A program made the translations under genes and the position numbers. 64,000 bases of DNA from Octadecabacter dasysiphoniae (GTDB taxonomy: Bacteria; Pseudomonadota; Alphaproteobacteria; Rhodobacterales; Rhodobacteraceae), in assembly GCF_021532615.1 (NCBI RefSeq), contig NZ_JAKGAQ010000002.1, forward strand, positions 1,010,922 through 1,074,921. Direction: 5' to 3'. The notes under the pieces were generated by a model. It worked only from the letters and a program-made list of their open reading frames with translations, was not told the DNA's origin and searched no databases. Within the stretch, counting starts at the first letter, position 1. The number at the start of each line of letters is the position of its first letter. Positions 8,938 to 18,743 of the stretch are shown piece by piece.

Positions 8938-11900
8938 ATGCGGTTTTCCCGCCTTCGCCTCAATGGCTTCAAAAGCTTCGTCGACCCGACCGATCTGATC
9001 ATTCAGGACGGGCTGACAGGTGTTGTCGGGCCAAACGGCTGTGGCAAATCCAACCTGCTTGAAGCGCTGCGCTGGGTCATGGGCGAAAACCGCCCCACAG
9101 CCATGCGTGGCGGCGGCATGGAAGACGTGATTTTCGCAGGCGCTGCCACACGTCCGGCGCGCAATTTTGCCGAAGTATCGCTGGTGATCGACAACGCAGA
9201 ACGCCTCGCGCCTGCTGCGTTCAACGATTCAGATAACCTCGAAATCGTGCGCCGCATCACCCGCGATGTGGGATCGGCCTATAAGGTTGGCGTCAAAGAC
9301 GTGCGCGCGCGCGATGTTCAAATGCTGTTCGCGGATGCATCCACCGGTGCGCATTCCCCTGCGTTGGTCCGCCAGGGCCAAATCGCCGAACTCATCAATT
9401 CCAAACCCAAGGCCCGCCGCCGTATTCTGGAAGAGGCCGCAGGCATTTCTGGCCTGTACCAACGTCGTCACGAAGCGGAGCTAAAACTCAAAGGGTCCGA
9501 ACAGAACCTTGCCCGTGTGGATGACGTGATCGAACAGCTTGCGTCGCAACTCGGCGCATTGGCCCGTCAGGCGCGACAGGCCGCGCGGTATCGTGCCATC
9601 GGGGATGAGTTGCGCCAATCCGAGGGCCTGCTGCTCTATCGTCGCTGGAAAGAAGCGGACGAGGCCCGCGCTGCGGCCGCCGATCAATTGCGCACCCGCA
9701 CCACGGACGCTGCCGCATCTGAAACCGCCGCACGCCAATCCGCAAAGGCGCGCCAAGCGGCGGAGGATGCCCTGCCGCCCCTGCGCGAAGAAGAGGCAAT
9801 CGCCGCCGCCGTCCTGCAACGTCTGAACGTGCAGCGCGACACCCTGACCGATCAGGAAGCCCGCGCAAAACAGACCATCGACACCCTGACCAACCGCATC
9901 GAACAGCTTGCCCGCGACATGGCGCGCGAGGCGGAATTGAACAAAGACGCGGGCGAAACCATCGACCGTCTGGATTGGGAAGCCCGCGAAATCGCCAAAG
10001 CCTCTGAAGGGCATGATGCCCGGCTTGAAGAAGCCCGCGCGGCCTCAACCGACGGTGCGCAAATCCTTGCGGATCGCGAAGCAGACCTGTCCCAGATGAC
10101 AGAAGATGTGGCGCGCCTTGCCGCCCGCCACCAATCCGCCCAACGCCTGATTGATGACTACCGCAAGACGCTGGAAAAGAACGAAAACGAAGCCGCCCGC
10201 GCCATCGCCGCCAAGGCCGATGCGACCGCCGCACTGGCCCGCGCCGCGCAAGACTTCGAAGCTGCAAAAACCGCTGAAAGCCTTGCTCGCGCCACCGCTG
10301 ACAAAGCCGAAGACGTACTGGCGGAAGCCGAAGCCGCCCGCGCTGACACCCAATCCCGTGAGGCCGACGCCCGCGCCTTGCGATCCGAAGCCGAAGGTGA
10401 GGCCAACGCCCTGCGCGCCGAAACCGCGGCCCTGTCCAAACTGGTGGATCGTGACAGCTCCGAAGGGTCCCAGATCCTTGATCAGCTCCGCGTTCAAGGT
10501 GGGTATGAAAAGGCCCTTGGCGCCGCGCTGTCGGATGATCTCAAGGCACCTGCTGTCACGCCCGATATGGGGTCTGGCTGGGTCGCGCTTCCGGGGTATC
10601 CGCAGCCCCAATCGCTGCCCGCAGGCGTCAAAGCGCTGACCAACTACGTGTCCGTCCCCGAAGTCCTCGTGCGGCGCATGGGGCAGGTCGGTCTGGTGGA
10701 TGCGGACCAAGGCGCGAAACTGCAAAAAGACCTCGCGCCGGGGCAACGCCTTGTGTCGATGGACGGCGATTTATGGCGCTGGGACGGTTTTCGCGCCGCG
10801 TCCGAAGATGCGCCAAGCGCCGCCGCACTGCGCCTGCAACAGCTCAACCGTCTTGAGGGTCTGAAAAAAGACCTCAACGATGCGACGGCCAAGGCAGATG
10901 GCATGCGCCAAGCCCACGAAATGCTGACCGCGCGCATGGCCAAACTGTCACAAGCCGACAAAGCCGCCCGCGATGCGCGCCGCGCCGCGGACGGTGCTGT
11001 GGCCGACGCCAACCGCGCCCTGTCCCGCGCTGAGGCCGACCGTAACCTTGCCGATGGCAAACTGGAATCAAGCGGCCTCGCCGTGACTCGCCACGAAGAA
11101 GAGGCGATGTCCGCGCGCAAAGCACTGAGCGAGGCGGAACAGACCCTCAAATCCCTTGGCAATCTGGACGAGGCCCGCGCGTCCGTCGAAGACGTCAAAA
11201 TGACGGTCGAAGCCGCACGCATGACCATGATGTCAAAACGCTCCAGCTATGATGAGGTCCGCCGCGAAGGCGAGGCGCGCACAAAACGCAGCCAGGAAAT
11301 CACCAAGGAAATCAGCGGCTGGAAACACCGCCTTGAGACTGCGAACAAACGGTCTGAGGAATTGCAGGACCGCAAAGTCACGTCCGAGGATGAGCTAAAG
11401 GACGCGATGACCGCGCCCGATGAAATCGCCGCAAAACGCGCCGAATTGGCCGATGCGATCGATGAGGCCGAAGAGCGCCGCAAAGACGCCGCCGACAAAC
11501 TCGCCACAGCTGAAACCGCCCTGCGCGATGCCACGATGGCCGAACGGGACGCAGAACGCGCCGCATCAGAAGCCCGCGAAGCCCGCGCACGATCAGAAGC
11601 CCGCGCCGATGCCGCCCGCGAAACCGTGGAATACGCCGCCGAACGCATCCAAGAAGCGCAAGAAACCACGCCGGACAAGCTCCTTGAACAGCTGGACGTT
11701 GATCCCGACAAAATGCCCGCGTCAGACGCGATCGAAAACGATGTGAACCGCCTGAAACGCCAACGCGACGCGCTGGGTGCAGTGAACCTGCGCGCCGAAG
11801 AAGACGCCAAAGAAGTTCAGGAAGAACACGATCTGCTGGTCAACGAAAAGACCGACCTAGAAGACGCGATCAAAGCCCTGCGCACCGGCATCGCGTCCCT

Positions 11901-12393
11901 GAACAAAGAAGGCCGCGAACGTCTTTTGACAGCGTTCGAACAGGTGAACGATTCCTTCGGCACCCTGTTCAAACACCTCTTTGGCGGTGGTGAGGCCAAG
12001 CTGGTTCTGGTCGAATCCGATGACCCGCTTGAGGCGGGATTGGAAATCATGTGCCAACCGCCGGGCAAAAAACTCAGCACCCTGTCGCTGCTGTCAGGTG
12101 GTGAACAAACCCTCACGGCTATGGCGCTGATTTTCGCGGTCTTCCTCGCCAACCCCGCGCCGATCTGTGTGCTGGACGAGGTCGATGCGCCCTTGGATGA
12201 TGCCAACGTCACGCGCTTTTGTGACCTTCTGGATGAAATGTGCCGCCGCACCGACACGCGGTTCCTCATCATCACGCACCACGCCGTCACGATGTCGCGG
12301 ATGAACCGCCTGTTCGGTGTGACCATGGGCGAACAGGGCGTCAGCCAACTGGTCTCTGTTGATCTGAAGGCAGCTGAAACGCTGGTCGCATAA
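8938..12393 (+). CDS. smc: Chromosome segregation ATPase SMC
   Basis: A 1151-residue protein of standard SMC layout. It has an N-terminal ATPase half with Walker A GPNGCGKS (residues 31-38), a long Ala/Glu/Arg-rich coiled coil (about 170-500), a hinge domain (about 500-640), a returning coiled coil (about 650-980), and a C-terminal half with the ABC signature LSGGEQ and Walker B ICVLDEVDAPLDDANV near 1065-1090. SMC with ScpAB compacts and segregates the chromosome. It appears to be monocistronic. The ribosome site is weak (GAGCAG). Confidence 0.97.
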   Translation: MRFSRLRLNGFKSFVDPTDLIIQDGLTGVVGPNGCGKSNLLEALRWVMGENRPTAMRGGGMEDVIFAGAATRPARNFAEVSLVIDNAERLAPAAFNDSDNLEIVRRITRDVGSAYKVGVKDVRARDVQMLFADASTGAHSPALVRQGQIAELINSKPKARRRILEEAAGISGLYQRRHEAELKLKGSEQNLARVDDVIEQLASQLGALARQARQAARYRAIGDELRQSEGLLLYRRWKEADEARAAAADQLRTRTTDAAASETAARQSAKARQAAEDALPPLREEEAIAAAVLQRLNVQRDTLTDQEARAKQTIDTLTNRIEQLARDMAREAELNKDAGETIDRLDWEAREIAKASEGHDARLEEARAASTDGAQILADREADLSQMTEDVARLAARHQSAQRLIDDYRKTLEKNENEAARAIAAKADATAALARAAQDFEAAKTAESLARATADKAEDVLAEAEAARADTQSREADARALRSEAEGEANALRAETAALSKLVDRDSSEGSQILDQLRVQGGYEKALGAALSDDLKAPAVTPDMGSGWVALPGYPQPQSLPAGVKALTNYVSVPEVLVRRMGQVGLVDADQGAKLQKDLAPGQRLVSMDGDLWRWDGFRAASEDAPSAAALRLQQLNRLEGLKKDLNDATAKADGMRQAHEMLTARMAKLSQADKAARDARRAADGAVADANRALSRAEADRNLADGKLESSGLAVTRHEEEAMSARKALSEAEQTLKSLGNLDEARASVEDVKMTVEAARMTMMSKRSSYDEVRREGEARTKRSQEITKEISGWKHRLETANKRSEELQDRKVTSEDELKDAMTAPDEIAAKRAELADAIDEAEERRKDAADKLATAETALRDATMAERDAERAASEAREARARSEARADAARETVEYAAERIQEAQETTPDKLLEQLDVDPDKMPASDAIENDVNRLKRQRDALGAVNLRAEEDAKEVQEEHDLLVNEKTDLEDAIKALRTGIASLNKEGRERLLTAFEQVNDSFGTLFKHLFGGGEAKLVLVESDDPLEAGLEIMCQPPGKKLSTLSLLSGGEQTLTAMALIFAVFLANPAPICVLDEVDAPLDDANVTRFCDLLDEMCRRTDTRFLIITHHAVTMSRMNRLFGVTMGEQGVSQLVSVDLKAAETLVA

Positions 12394-12440
12394 CGCACAC
12401 GTGACGCGACAACGCCCGCGCCCCGTGCCACGCTGCCACC

Positions 12441-12803
12441 ATGAAAATTGCATCCCTTCTTATCGTCCTCGCGGTGCCCGCCATGGCCCAAGATTACGCC
12501 ATTCGCGACAGCGATAGCGTGCCCACCCTCGCGTCCCTGTCCGACACGATCCTTGATCGTGATCTGGAATATTTCGACGGCGGCATCAGCCGGTACAACA
12601 CGGGCGGGGACTACGCGTGGACCTACGCGCAAAACAACGGTGGCGGGGTGCACACCGGAACGCACGATATACAAGACAACGGCATCGTCTGCGTCACCTA
12701 TGATGCGGGTCCGCAGCGTTGCGATATGTTCGTGATGGCTGGGGATCGTCTTGTGTTGCTGACGGACGATGGCCAACGCTACCCGCTGCGCGATATCCGC
12801 TGA
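12441..12803 (+). CDS. Secreted hypothetical protein
   Basis: A 120-residue protein with a short signal peptide (MKIASLLIVLAVPAMA, cleavage likely before QDY). The mature part holds two cysteines (ICVTYD and RCDMF) that could form a periplasmic disulfide, and a C-terminal region MAGDRLVLLTDDGQRYPLRDI. I recognise no named family. It follows smc by 47 bases on the same strand and is convergent with the glycosyltransferase gene. Periplasmic location is inferred from the signal. Confidence 0.75.
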   Translation: MKIASLLIVLAVPAMAQDYAIRDSDSVPTLASLSDTILDRDLEYFDGGISRYNTGGDYAWTYAQNNGGGVHTGTHDIQDNGIVCVTYDAGPQRCDMFVMAGDRLVLLTDDGQRYPLRDIR

Positions 12804-12811
12804 AACAGGCG

Positions 12812-13717
12812 CTAGAACTCCAGCGCGTCAATCTTGTCGCGCAGGCCCAGTTTCGCCTCAACCAGCAACCCGTTGTCAGATAACGCATCAACCAATTCAG
12901 GGCGCGCCACTTGGGTCGCGTTGTAAAACGTCTCCACCTCCTGCTGGCTGGCGCTTGCCAGAAATTCCGCCAGTGGTTCGTTGAACCGATACGCCCCGTT
13001 GATCGTGCGGTGCGGCAGGGCATCCAACCACGCCGCCTTATCCTGTGCATGGAAATGCAGCACCACAATATCGCGCGTGACTGGTACACTCAGCGGGCGC
13101 GGCCCCCCGAACGATCCCGCGTGGATTTTGGGCACGAACCCGTCCAACCCGGTGCGAAAGAAACTTTTTCCGACGCGGTGGCTCAGCATGTTGGTCCCCA
13201 AAAGCGGGGCGTAGTCTCCCAAAATCGATGCCTTCTTTTTCGCCGTCATCTTGGCGGGAAAGGGCAGGCGAAACTGACGGGCCGTAAAGATATCATCGTC
13301 CAACGCCGGGTCATGCAGCGCCTCAGCGGGGGCCACACGAACGAACGGATGTTCATCGCCGTGGCGGCCCAGATATGCCCCGATAGGCTCGTCTGAATAC
13401 AGATATTCATCGACGTCCACATGGGCGATCACCGGCAATTCAGCCAACCCGTAAACCCGCTGCATATTGTAACTTTGCCGCGGTTCCTGACGTTTCGGGC
13501 GCGCGCCGCGCACAGCCCAATAGGCATCATCACACAGGATCGCGGTGACCCCGCCCAGCTGGTTCAACACCGCGCCAGACACCGCATCGGCATCATCCAG
13601 ATGCACCCAGATATGCGCCGCGCCGAGATGTTTATGCCACGCCACAAACGCCAAAAGCTGGGGCAGGGGTGCCTTTGCCGTCGTGCAAACGCCCCATTGT
13701 ATCGCGTCCTTGGCCAT
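12812..13717 (-). CDS. Glycosyltransferase family 2-like protein
   Basis: A 301-residue soluble protein beginning MAKDAIQWGVCTTAKAPLPQ, then LLAFVAWHKHLGAAHIWVHLDD. This resembles the Glyco_tranf_2_4 group, in which the protein scans a Rossmann-like donor site. The DVDEYL motif near residue 110 is the probable metal-binding DxD-type site. It starts directly after the stop of the lytic transglycosylase, so the two are probably co-transcribed. The acceptor is unknown; a role in cell-surface polysaccharide is inferred. Confidence 0.8.
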   Translation of the reverse strand: MAKDAIQWGVCTTAKAPLPQLLAFVAWHKHLGAAHIWVHLDDADAVSGAVLNQLGGVTAILCDDAYWAVRGARPKRQEPRQSYNMQRVYGLAELPVIAHVDVDEYLYSDEPIGAYLGRHGDEHPFVRVAPAEALHDPALDDDIFTARQFRLPFPAKMTAKKKASILGDYAPLLGTNMLSHRVGKSFFRTGLDGFVPKIHAGSFGGPRPLSVPVTRDIVVLHFHAQDKAAWLDALPHRTINGAYRFNEPLAEFLASASQQEVETFYNATQVARPELVDALSDNGLLVEAKLGLRDKIDALEF

Positions 13718-14881
13718 CTACAGCGCGTTCAACAACGCAGGCGTCGGCCAGGCATCTGCAGGCATCCCCAAACGGTTTTGTTCGGCCTGCACGGCGATGC
13801 GCGTGCGAGCCCCCAAAATACCATCCGCACCGCCCACATCATGCCCACGCGCCTGCAATTTCTGCTGCAAAACTTGTATTTGATCGCCCGATAAACCGGC
13901 GTCAGGCGACCCCGCATTGTAAACCGATGCACCTTCCAATCGCGTACCGAAATACGCCGCCGTCAGCACATAGACAAACGACTGGTTCCATTCGAAATAG
14001 ACATCAAAATTCGGATAGGCGAGGAACGCAGGCCCCTTGCGCCCCATCGGTAAAATCAGCGATGCGGGCAGGTCGGGCAATTCCCCGGATCGGGGCCGCA
14101 CGCCCATCCCTTCCCATTCGGCCACGGGCAACTTCACATGGGTTCCCGCGAACGTCCATTCCATCTGATCGGGCACGGTGACTTCTTGCAGCCACGGCTG
14201 GTTCGGCGCCCATCCCAGCGATGACAAAACGCTCGCGCCCGATAACAACGCATCCTGCGGCGACGTCTTTAACGACACTTGCCCGTCGCCGTCCCCATCG
14301 CGCCCGTTTTCCAAAATATCGCCGGGCAGCATCTGTACCATGCCGATTTCACCGGCCCATGCTCCTGTCGTCGTGGCGGGTTCAAAATCGCCGCGCACAA
14401 ACAATTCCAAGGCCGCAAAGACCTGCGGGCGGAACAGCTCTGGTCGCCGGCAATCATGGGCCAATGTCACCAGCGCGTTCAGCGTGTTGAAATCGCCCTG
14501 CACTGCGCCAAAATCCGTCTCGAACGCCCAAAACGCCAACAACACACCGCGCGGAATACCGAACTCCGCCTCGATCCGATCAAAAATCGCGTCCTGCCGC
14601 TGTCCTTGTGCGCGCCCGTTGTCGATCCGGTTTTGCGAAATCAGACGCCGCGAAAAATCAATGAAATCACGTTGGAAAAACCCTTGGCTGCGATCTGCGG
14701 TCAGAACAGCCTGATCCAATGCAACACCGTCAAAGAACGCCCGCACAGTCGTTGCGCTGTACCCCATTTCGACGGCTTCACTGCTCAATCCGCCGATAAA
14801 TCCGTCAAACGACCCGCCACATTCCTGCGCGGCCAAAGGGTTTGCCAATAACGAAAGGGCGGCGGCAAATGGTTTGAACAT
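13718..14881 (-). CDS. Lytic murein transglycosylase, MltB type
   Basis: A 387-residue secreted protein. The signal peptide is MFKPFAAALSLLANPLAAQ. The SLT2/MltB catalytic domain spans about 25-320, with the catalytic glutamate in FWAFETDFGA (E121) and GEIGMVQMLPGDIL around 190. A peptidoglycan-binding type 1 domain is at about 328-385 (VLQQKLQARGHDVGGADGILGART). The enzyme cleaves peptidoglycan glycan strands to anhydromuropeptides in the periplasm. It precedes the glycosyltransferase gene with no gap. Confidence 0.93.
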   Translation of the reverse strand: MFKPFAAALSLLANPLAAQECGGSFDGFIGGLSSEAVEMGYSATTVRAFFDGVALDQAVLTADRSQGFFQRDFIDFSRRLISQNRIDNGRAQGQRQDAIFDRIEAEFGIPRGVLLAFWAFETDFGAVQGDFNTLNALVTLAHDCRRPELFRPQVFAALELFVRGDFEPATTTGAWAGEIGMVQMLPGDILENGRDGDGDGQVSLKTSPQDALLSGASVLSSLGWAPNQPWLQEVTVPDQMEWTFAGTHVKLPVAEWEGMGVRPRSGELPDLPASLILPMGRKGPAFLAYPNFDVYFEWNQSFVYVLTAAYFGTRLEGASVYNAGSPDAGLSGDQIQVLQQKLQARGHDVGGADGILGARTRIAVQAEQNRLGMPADAWPTPALLNAL

Positions 14882-14902
14882 GAAAACTCCTGTTGGCTGC
14901 GG

Positions 14903-15793
14903 TCAGACTAACGCGATCACAGCGGCCAGCGCCAGCCCGAGCACCCAGGCCTTCCACAACATCGCGACGCTCGCATCAATGTCATCCGCGCCCGCATCTT
15001 TGCGCCCGTCCGGATGCACCCAATCGAAATCCTCAATCACGCCATCATAGCTGCGCGGCCCCGACAGCGACACATCCAGCGCCGGTGCCATCGCCGCCTC
15101 TGGCCAGCCCGCGTTGGGGGATCGGTGCAGGTTGGCATCGCGCGCGATTGCGCCCCATGTGCCGCGCCGTGTCACCGCCCAAATCAAAACAGCCGTCAGC
15201 CGTGCGGGCAGCCAATTCAACACATCATCCAAGCGCGCTGCCGCCCAGCCGAAGTTTTCGTATTTTTCTGTGCGATAGCCGATCATGCTGTCGGCGGTGT
15301 TGACCACTTTATAGATCAACAGCCCCGGCAGACCTGCAACCGCAAACCAGAACGCAGGCGCGATCACTCCGTCGCTGAAATTTTCTGCAGCACTCTCAAT
15401 CGCACCACGTGCCACTGCTGGCCCGTCCATATCGCGCACATCGCGGCCCACGATCATCGCCACGGCACGGCGCGCATCACCCACAGACAGGCGCAACGCA
15501 TCCGCCACGCGCTGCACATGCTGCACCAATGATTTTTGCGCCAACAACATGGCACCAACAATCACCTCGGCCCAAATGCCGGGCAGGGCCATCAAAACGA
15601 AACCCAACGCAATGGCGCCCACGACCAAAATAGCCACGGCCAAAACGCCGCCCCCACGCGTGTCGTCGTTCAATCGTGTGTCCAGAAATCCAACGGCGCG
15701 GCCCATCAAAACGGCGGGATGGGGCAGGCGGCCCCACAGCCACTTCGGCTCCCCCAGCAGCGCGTCCAAAAGCATCGCCAAAATCAGCGCCAT
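14903..15793 (-). CDS. cobD: Adenosylcobinamide-phosphate synthase CobD/CbiB
   Basis: A 296-residue integral membrane protein starting [16 protein letters not shown], the usual opening of CobD/CbiB. Other family blocks are [54 protein letters not shown] and [20 protein letters not shown]. It attaches the aminopropanol arm to adenosylcobyric acid. The ATG at 15791-15793 shares a base with the cobC stop (TGATG), which supports this start over a TTG 27 bases upstream. It is the last gene of the DUF1636-cobC-cobD set. Confidence 0.95.
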   Translation of the reverse strand: MALILAMLLDALLGEPKWLWGRLPHPAVLMGRAVGFLDTRLNDDTRGGGVLAVAILVVGAIALGFVLMALPGIWAEVIVGAMLLAQKSLVQHVQRVADALRLSVGDARRAVAMIVGRDVRDMDGPAVARGAIESAAENFSDGVIAPAFWFAVAGLPGLLIYKVVNTADSMIGYRTEKYENFGWAAARLDDVLNWLPARLTAVLIWAVTRRGTWGAIARDANLHRSPNAGWPEAAMAPALDVSLSGPRSYDGVIEDFDWVHPDGRKDAGADDIDASVAMLWKAWVLGLALAAVIALV

Positions 15794-16734
15794 CAAAGCG
15801 CCGCTTCCAACTGGGCCCAAGCGTCAGGCGCAGGCAATCCCAACCTGATCCACGTCTTTGAATAGGGGAATATCCGCGACCAAACATGGCCCTGCGCCAG
15901 CTTGTCCTGCATCGCGGCTGCATCGGGCACGGCGTAGGTGCGAAACAAATCCGTCCCACCGACCAGTTCCCAGCCGACCATTTGATCCAGCCGTGCCGCA
16001 TCCGCCGCCAACCGCGTCCGCGTCGCGTCGGCCCACGCCACGTCCTCCAATGCTTGCGCGCCGATCTCTAATGCGGGGCCTGACACCGCCCACGGGCCCA
16101 AGCCGTCCCGCAACACCTGCGCCGCATCGGGCGCACAGATCGCAAATCCAAGCCGCGCCCCCGCAAGCCCCCAGAATTTCCCGAAACTCTTAAGGACAAT
16201 CACGCCGTCTTGCGCCGCACTTTTGACGTGGCTTTCGTCAGGCATCACATCGCAAAAGCTTTCATCGATGATGTTCAGGCGTCTGCTGGTGACGGCCTCA
16301 ATGGGTTTGATCGCGCCCGTCGGGTTGTTGGGATGCACGAACACTTGCACACGTTCTTCGTCCTCGGGGCGCTCCATGATGTGAAAGCCCGCTGCACGAA
16401 ACGCCGCTGCATGCTCATTATAAGTCGGCCCCGGAATATACACACTGTCGTCGGTTTCATCAGCCAGCCGTGGCATCTGCGCAATCAACGCCGACGCCCC
16501 GTTCGCCGCCACAATCTGCGCCCCGTCCGGCACATTCCAGAACGCGCGCGCCGCCGCCAGCAATCGATCCATCGCGCCCTGATCGGGCAGGGCCGTCCAT
16601 GCGTCCGCTGACATTTCACCCACCGGATAGGGCACCGGATTGATCCCCGTGCTCAGGTCCAGCCAATCCGCGCGCGTGCCGCCGTAATGCGCCACGGCAG
16701 CGTCCAGACCGCCCCCATGATCGCGCTTGCTCAC
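15793..16734 (-). CDS. cobC: Threonine-phosphate decarboxylase CobC
   Basis: A 313-residue PLP enzyme of the aminotransferase class I/II fold that makes (R)-1-amino-2-propanol phosphate for the cobalamin side arm. Family features are [16 protein letters not shown] at the N-terminus, [20 protein letters not shown], the PLP lysine in [17 protein letters not shown], and a C-terminal [11 protein letters not shown] start at 16732-16734 overlaps the stop of the preceding DUF1636 gene as GTGA and gives the usual N-terminus. The next ATG upstream would add 18 unrelated residues. Confidence 0.93.
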   Translation of the reverse strand: MSKRDHGGGLDAAVAHYGGTRADWLDLSTGINPVPYPVGEMSADAWTALPDQGAMDRLLAAARAFWNVPDGAQIVAANGASALIAQMPRLADETDDSVYIPGPTYNEHAAAFRAAGFHIMERPEDEERVQVFVHPNNPTGAIKPIEAVTSRRLNIIDESFCDVMPDESHVKSAAQDGVIVLKSFGKFWGLAGARLGFAICAPDAAQVLRDGLGPWAVSGPALEIGAQALEDVAWADATRTRLAADAARLDQMVGWELVGGTDLFRTYAVPDAAAMQDKLAQGHVWSRIFPYSKTWIRLGLPAPDAWAQLEAAL

Positions 16735-17099
16735 TCCGGCAACGGTTGGTGGCGTGACACGAAATGCCCCTTCACCCCTTGCGGCCATTCGCGGTAGGGC
16801 ACTTGTCCTGTTTCGCTCGCCGCGTGTTTGCCCGCGTATTCGACAATGGCTTCGGCGTCCGCCGTGGCCGCCTCAAACGTGCCGAGGGAATAGTTGATCT
16901 TGCCGCTGGACTGCACCGTAATGTTGCACGCGCGATCACAGCCCATCGTGCAGGACACGCGGCGTGTTTTCACATCGGACGCATCAACCGCCGCCGCCTC
17001 GACCATCTCTGCCAGCACTTCGCCGTCGGTTTTTTCCATGCCGGTGTCTTCCCAGCCGGTGCGCTTACAGGTGTCGCAAATCGTGATCCAAGTCGTCAT
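16731..17099 (-). CDS. DUF1636 family Cys-rich protein
   Basis: A 122-residue protein with a ferredoxin-like cysteine pattern: ICDTCKR near residue 8, then VSCTMGCDRACN near residue 48. It resembles the DUF1636 protein at 7266-7586 in layout, but has an extra cysteine and a longer tail. It is translationally coupled to cobC (GTGA overlap) and lies two genes before cobD. An iron-sulfur or metal-handling role in cobalamin synthesis is likely from context, with no proven function. Confidence 0.85.
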   Translation of the reverse strand: MTTWITICDTCKRTGWEDTGMEKTDGEVLAEMVEAAAVDASDVKTRRVSCTMGCDRACNITVQSSGKINYSLGTFEAATADAEAIVEYAGKHAASETGQVPYREWPQGVKGHFVSRHQPLPE

Positions 17100-17192
17100 G
17101 GCAGCCTCGCAATTGTTCGACCGTGACTAGAACCGGATTTGCGATTGCGCCGCAAGATGCAAAGGGCAGCCCGCGACCCAGGGTGGGGGTGT

Positions 17193-17241
17193 AGCCCCCT
17201 CCCGTGGGGAGGGTCGGGGGCTGCCCGTGGTGCCCACGGGC
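17193..17241 (-). terminator. Double hairpin after the glutathione enzyme gene
   Basis: Two adjacent stems lie just past the stop of the minus-strand gene at 17246. GCCCGTGG (17223-17230) pairs perfectly with CCACGGGC (17234-17241) around 3 bases. The segments 17193-17203 and 17207-17222 form a GC-rich stem with a small bulge. No clear T run follows, so termination is probable but not certain. Confidence 0.45.
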
Positions 17242-17245
17242 GCTA

Positions 17246-18220
17246 TTATTGCCGCCCGTGCGCCTCCATAAAGTCCAGATCAGGGTTCACCGGAATGATC
17301 CGGTTGGGGTTAATCGTTTCGTGGCTGTAATGATAATGGCGCACGATGTGGTTCATATTCACGGTCTCTGCCACGCCCGCCACCTGATACAGATCCCGCG
17401 TAAAGCCCCATAGGTTCGGATAATCCACGATCCGCTTTTTGTTGCACTTGAAATGCAGATGATACACCGCGTCAAACCGCACCAGCGTGGTCCACAACCG
17501 CCAGTCTGCCTCGGTCAGATGGTCGCCCATCAGATACCGCCCTTCGCCCAAACGGGCCTCAAGCCAGTCCAGCGATTCGAACAGCGGCACAACCGCCGCA
17601 TCATAGGCGTCCTGCGTTGTCGCAAAGCCGGATTTATAAACGCCGTTGTTCACCGTGTCATAAATCCGCGCGTTCACCTCTTCGATGGCGTCGCGCATGT
17701 CTGCGGGCCAGTAATCATCGGTGTTGCCCGTAATCCCGTCAAACGCGGAATTGAACATGCGGATGATCTCTGAACTTTCGTTGCTGACAATCGTCTCGCG
17801 CTGCTTGTCCCACAGGATCGGCACCGTCACGCGGCCTGAAATCTCCGGGTCGGCCTTCAGATAAATATCACGCGCAAACGGCAGCCCGAACAAATCATCC
17901 CCCGTCGCCCCGTGATCGTCGGTTTCAAACGTCCACCCATCGCCCAGCATATCCGGATGCACGGCGGAAATCGAAATATGGTCCTCTAACCCTTTGAGTT
18001 TACGGAAAACCAGCGCGCGGTGCGCCCAAGGACAAGCATACGAAACATACAAATGATAACGCCCTGACGCGGCTTCAAATCCACCCTCACCGGATGGTCC
18101 CGCAGATCCGTCCGCGGTGATCCAATTGCGAAACGCTGCCGTGGATCGTTTGAACGCCCCGCCGGTTGATTTCGTGTCATACCAAACGTCGTGCCATTTT
18201 CCGTCGACCAACTGGCCCAT
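17246..18220 (-). CDS. Glutathionyl-hydroquinone reductase (Xi-class GST)
   Basis: A 324-residue protein of the ECM4/YqjG family. The catalytic cysteine is in YACPWAHR (C63). Other family features are an N-terminal GGAFKR stretch, HPDMLGDGWTF, VPILWDKQRETIVSNESSEIIRMFN, and a C-terminal helical GST domain with EADWRLWTTLVRFDAVYHLHFKCN. It reduces glutathionyl-hydroquinones using glutathione in the cytosol. The ATG at 18218-18220 has AGGAGAAAGAT just upstream, so the 10-residue longer form is unlikely. It separates the two cobalamin operons but has no evident link to them. Confidence 0.93.
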   Translation of the reverse strand: MGQLVDGKWHDVWYDTKSTGGAFKRSTAAFRNWITADGSAGPSGEGGFEAASGRYHLYVSYACPWAHRALVFRKLKGLEDHISISAVHPDMLGDGWTFETDDHGATGDDLFGLPFARDIYLKADPEISGRVTVPILWDKQRETIVSNESSEIIRMFNSAFDGITGNTDDYWPADMRDAIEEVNARIYDTVNNGVYKSGFATTQDAYDAAVVPLFESLDWLEARLGEGRYLMGDHLTEADWRLWTTLVRFDAVYHLHFKCNKKRIVDYPNLWGFTRDLYQVAGVAETVNMNHIVRHYHYSHETINPNRIIPVNPDLDFMEAHGRQ

Positions 18221-18524
18221 ATCTTTCTCCTTCAAACTGTTACCCCTCACTTAGCGCTCGCGCACCGATCCACCAACTCCCGTCCCAGCGCAGCGATGGT
18301 GCGCATTCGCACAGGTCGCAATCACCCCGCGCTGCGCCGCATACCTGATTGCGCCGCCTCCTTTGGCGCGATACCAACACAGTGACGACGCCCAACTCAG
18401 GGCCAGAGAGGTTGTTGCCATCCGGTTGACCCAAAACGGGGACCAAACGGCAAATCGTCCAACGCCGCGCCCCTCCTCGGGTCTCGCGGGTCTCTGGTCT
18501 TGGCAACGACACAGGAGACCGACC
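18221..18524 (+). promoter_or_regulatory. Long leader before the cob operon
   Basis: A 304-base gap with no convincing gene. It must hold the divergent promoters. Near the 3' end GGTCTC and GAGACC (about 18489-18519) are inverted repeats, the latter overlapping the AGGAG ribosome site of the next gene, so a masking hairpin is possible. ACAGGAGACCGACC resembles part of a B12 box, but the conserved CCCCGC-ACTGT core of a cobalamin riboswitch is absent. Confidence 0.35.
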
Positions 18525-18743
18525 ATGCGCCTACCCCTCGCCCTTCTTTTCGCCGCTTTGGCCAACCCCGCACTGGCCCACATTGGCCACATTGGCGACG
18601 TCGCTGGACACGGTCATTGGATCGCGCTCGGCGGTATCGCCATCGCAGGTGCCATCGCTTTGCTGGGTGCGCGCAAGAAACCCAAAGACGATCAAGTCGA
18701 AGACGACGCCGAAGACACCGATCAAGAGGAAGCCCCCGCATGA
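18525..18743 (+). CDS. Small His-containing membrane protein
   Basis: A 72-residue protein with signal-like start MRLPLALLFAALANPALA, a histidine cluster HIGHIGDVAGHGHW, one membrane helix (IALGGIAIAGAIALLGA) and an acidic tail. It resembles the short proteins at the head of Rhodobacteraceae cob operons (DUF6732, from memory). AGGAG lies before the ATG. The stop overlaps the cbiX start as ATGA. The His cluster facing the periplasm suggests metal capture, which is inference only. Confidence 0.8.
   Translation: MRLPLALLFAALANPALAHIGHIGDVAGHGHWIALGGIAIAGAIALLGARKKPKDDQVEDDAEDTDQEEAPA

Noticed and set aside
17193..17241. Mobile repeat or REP element
   Set aside because: The two GC-rich stems are unique in the window and sit just after a stop codon, so a terminator is the simpler reading.
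18221..18524. Cobalamin riboswitch in the cob operon leader
   Set aside because: Only a weak B12-box-like end is seen. The conserved CCCCGC-ACTGT core and the GGGAA-GGTG part are not there, so I do not call it; see the finding for a test.
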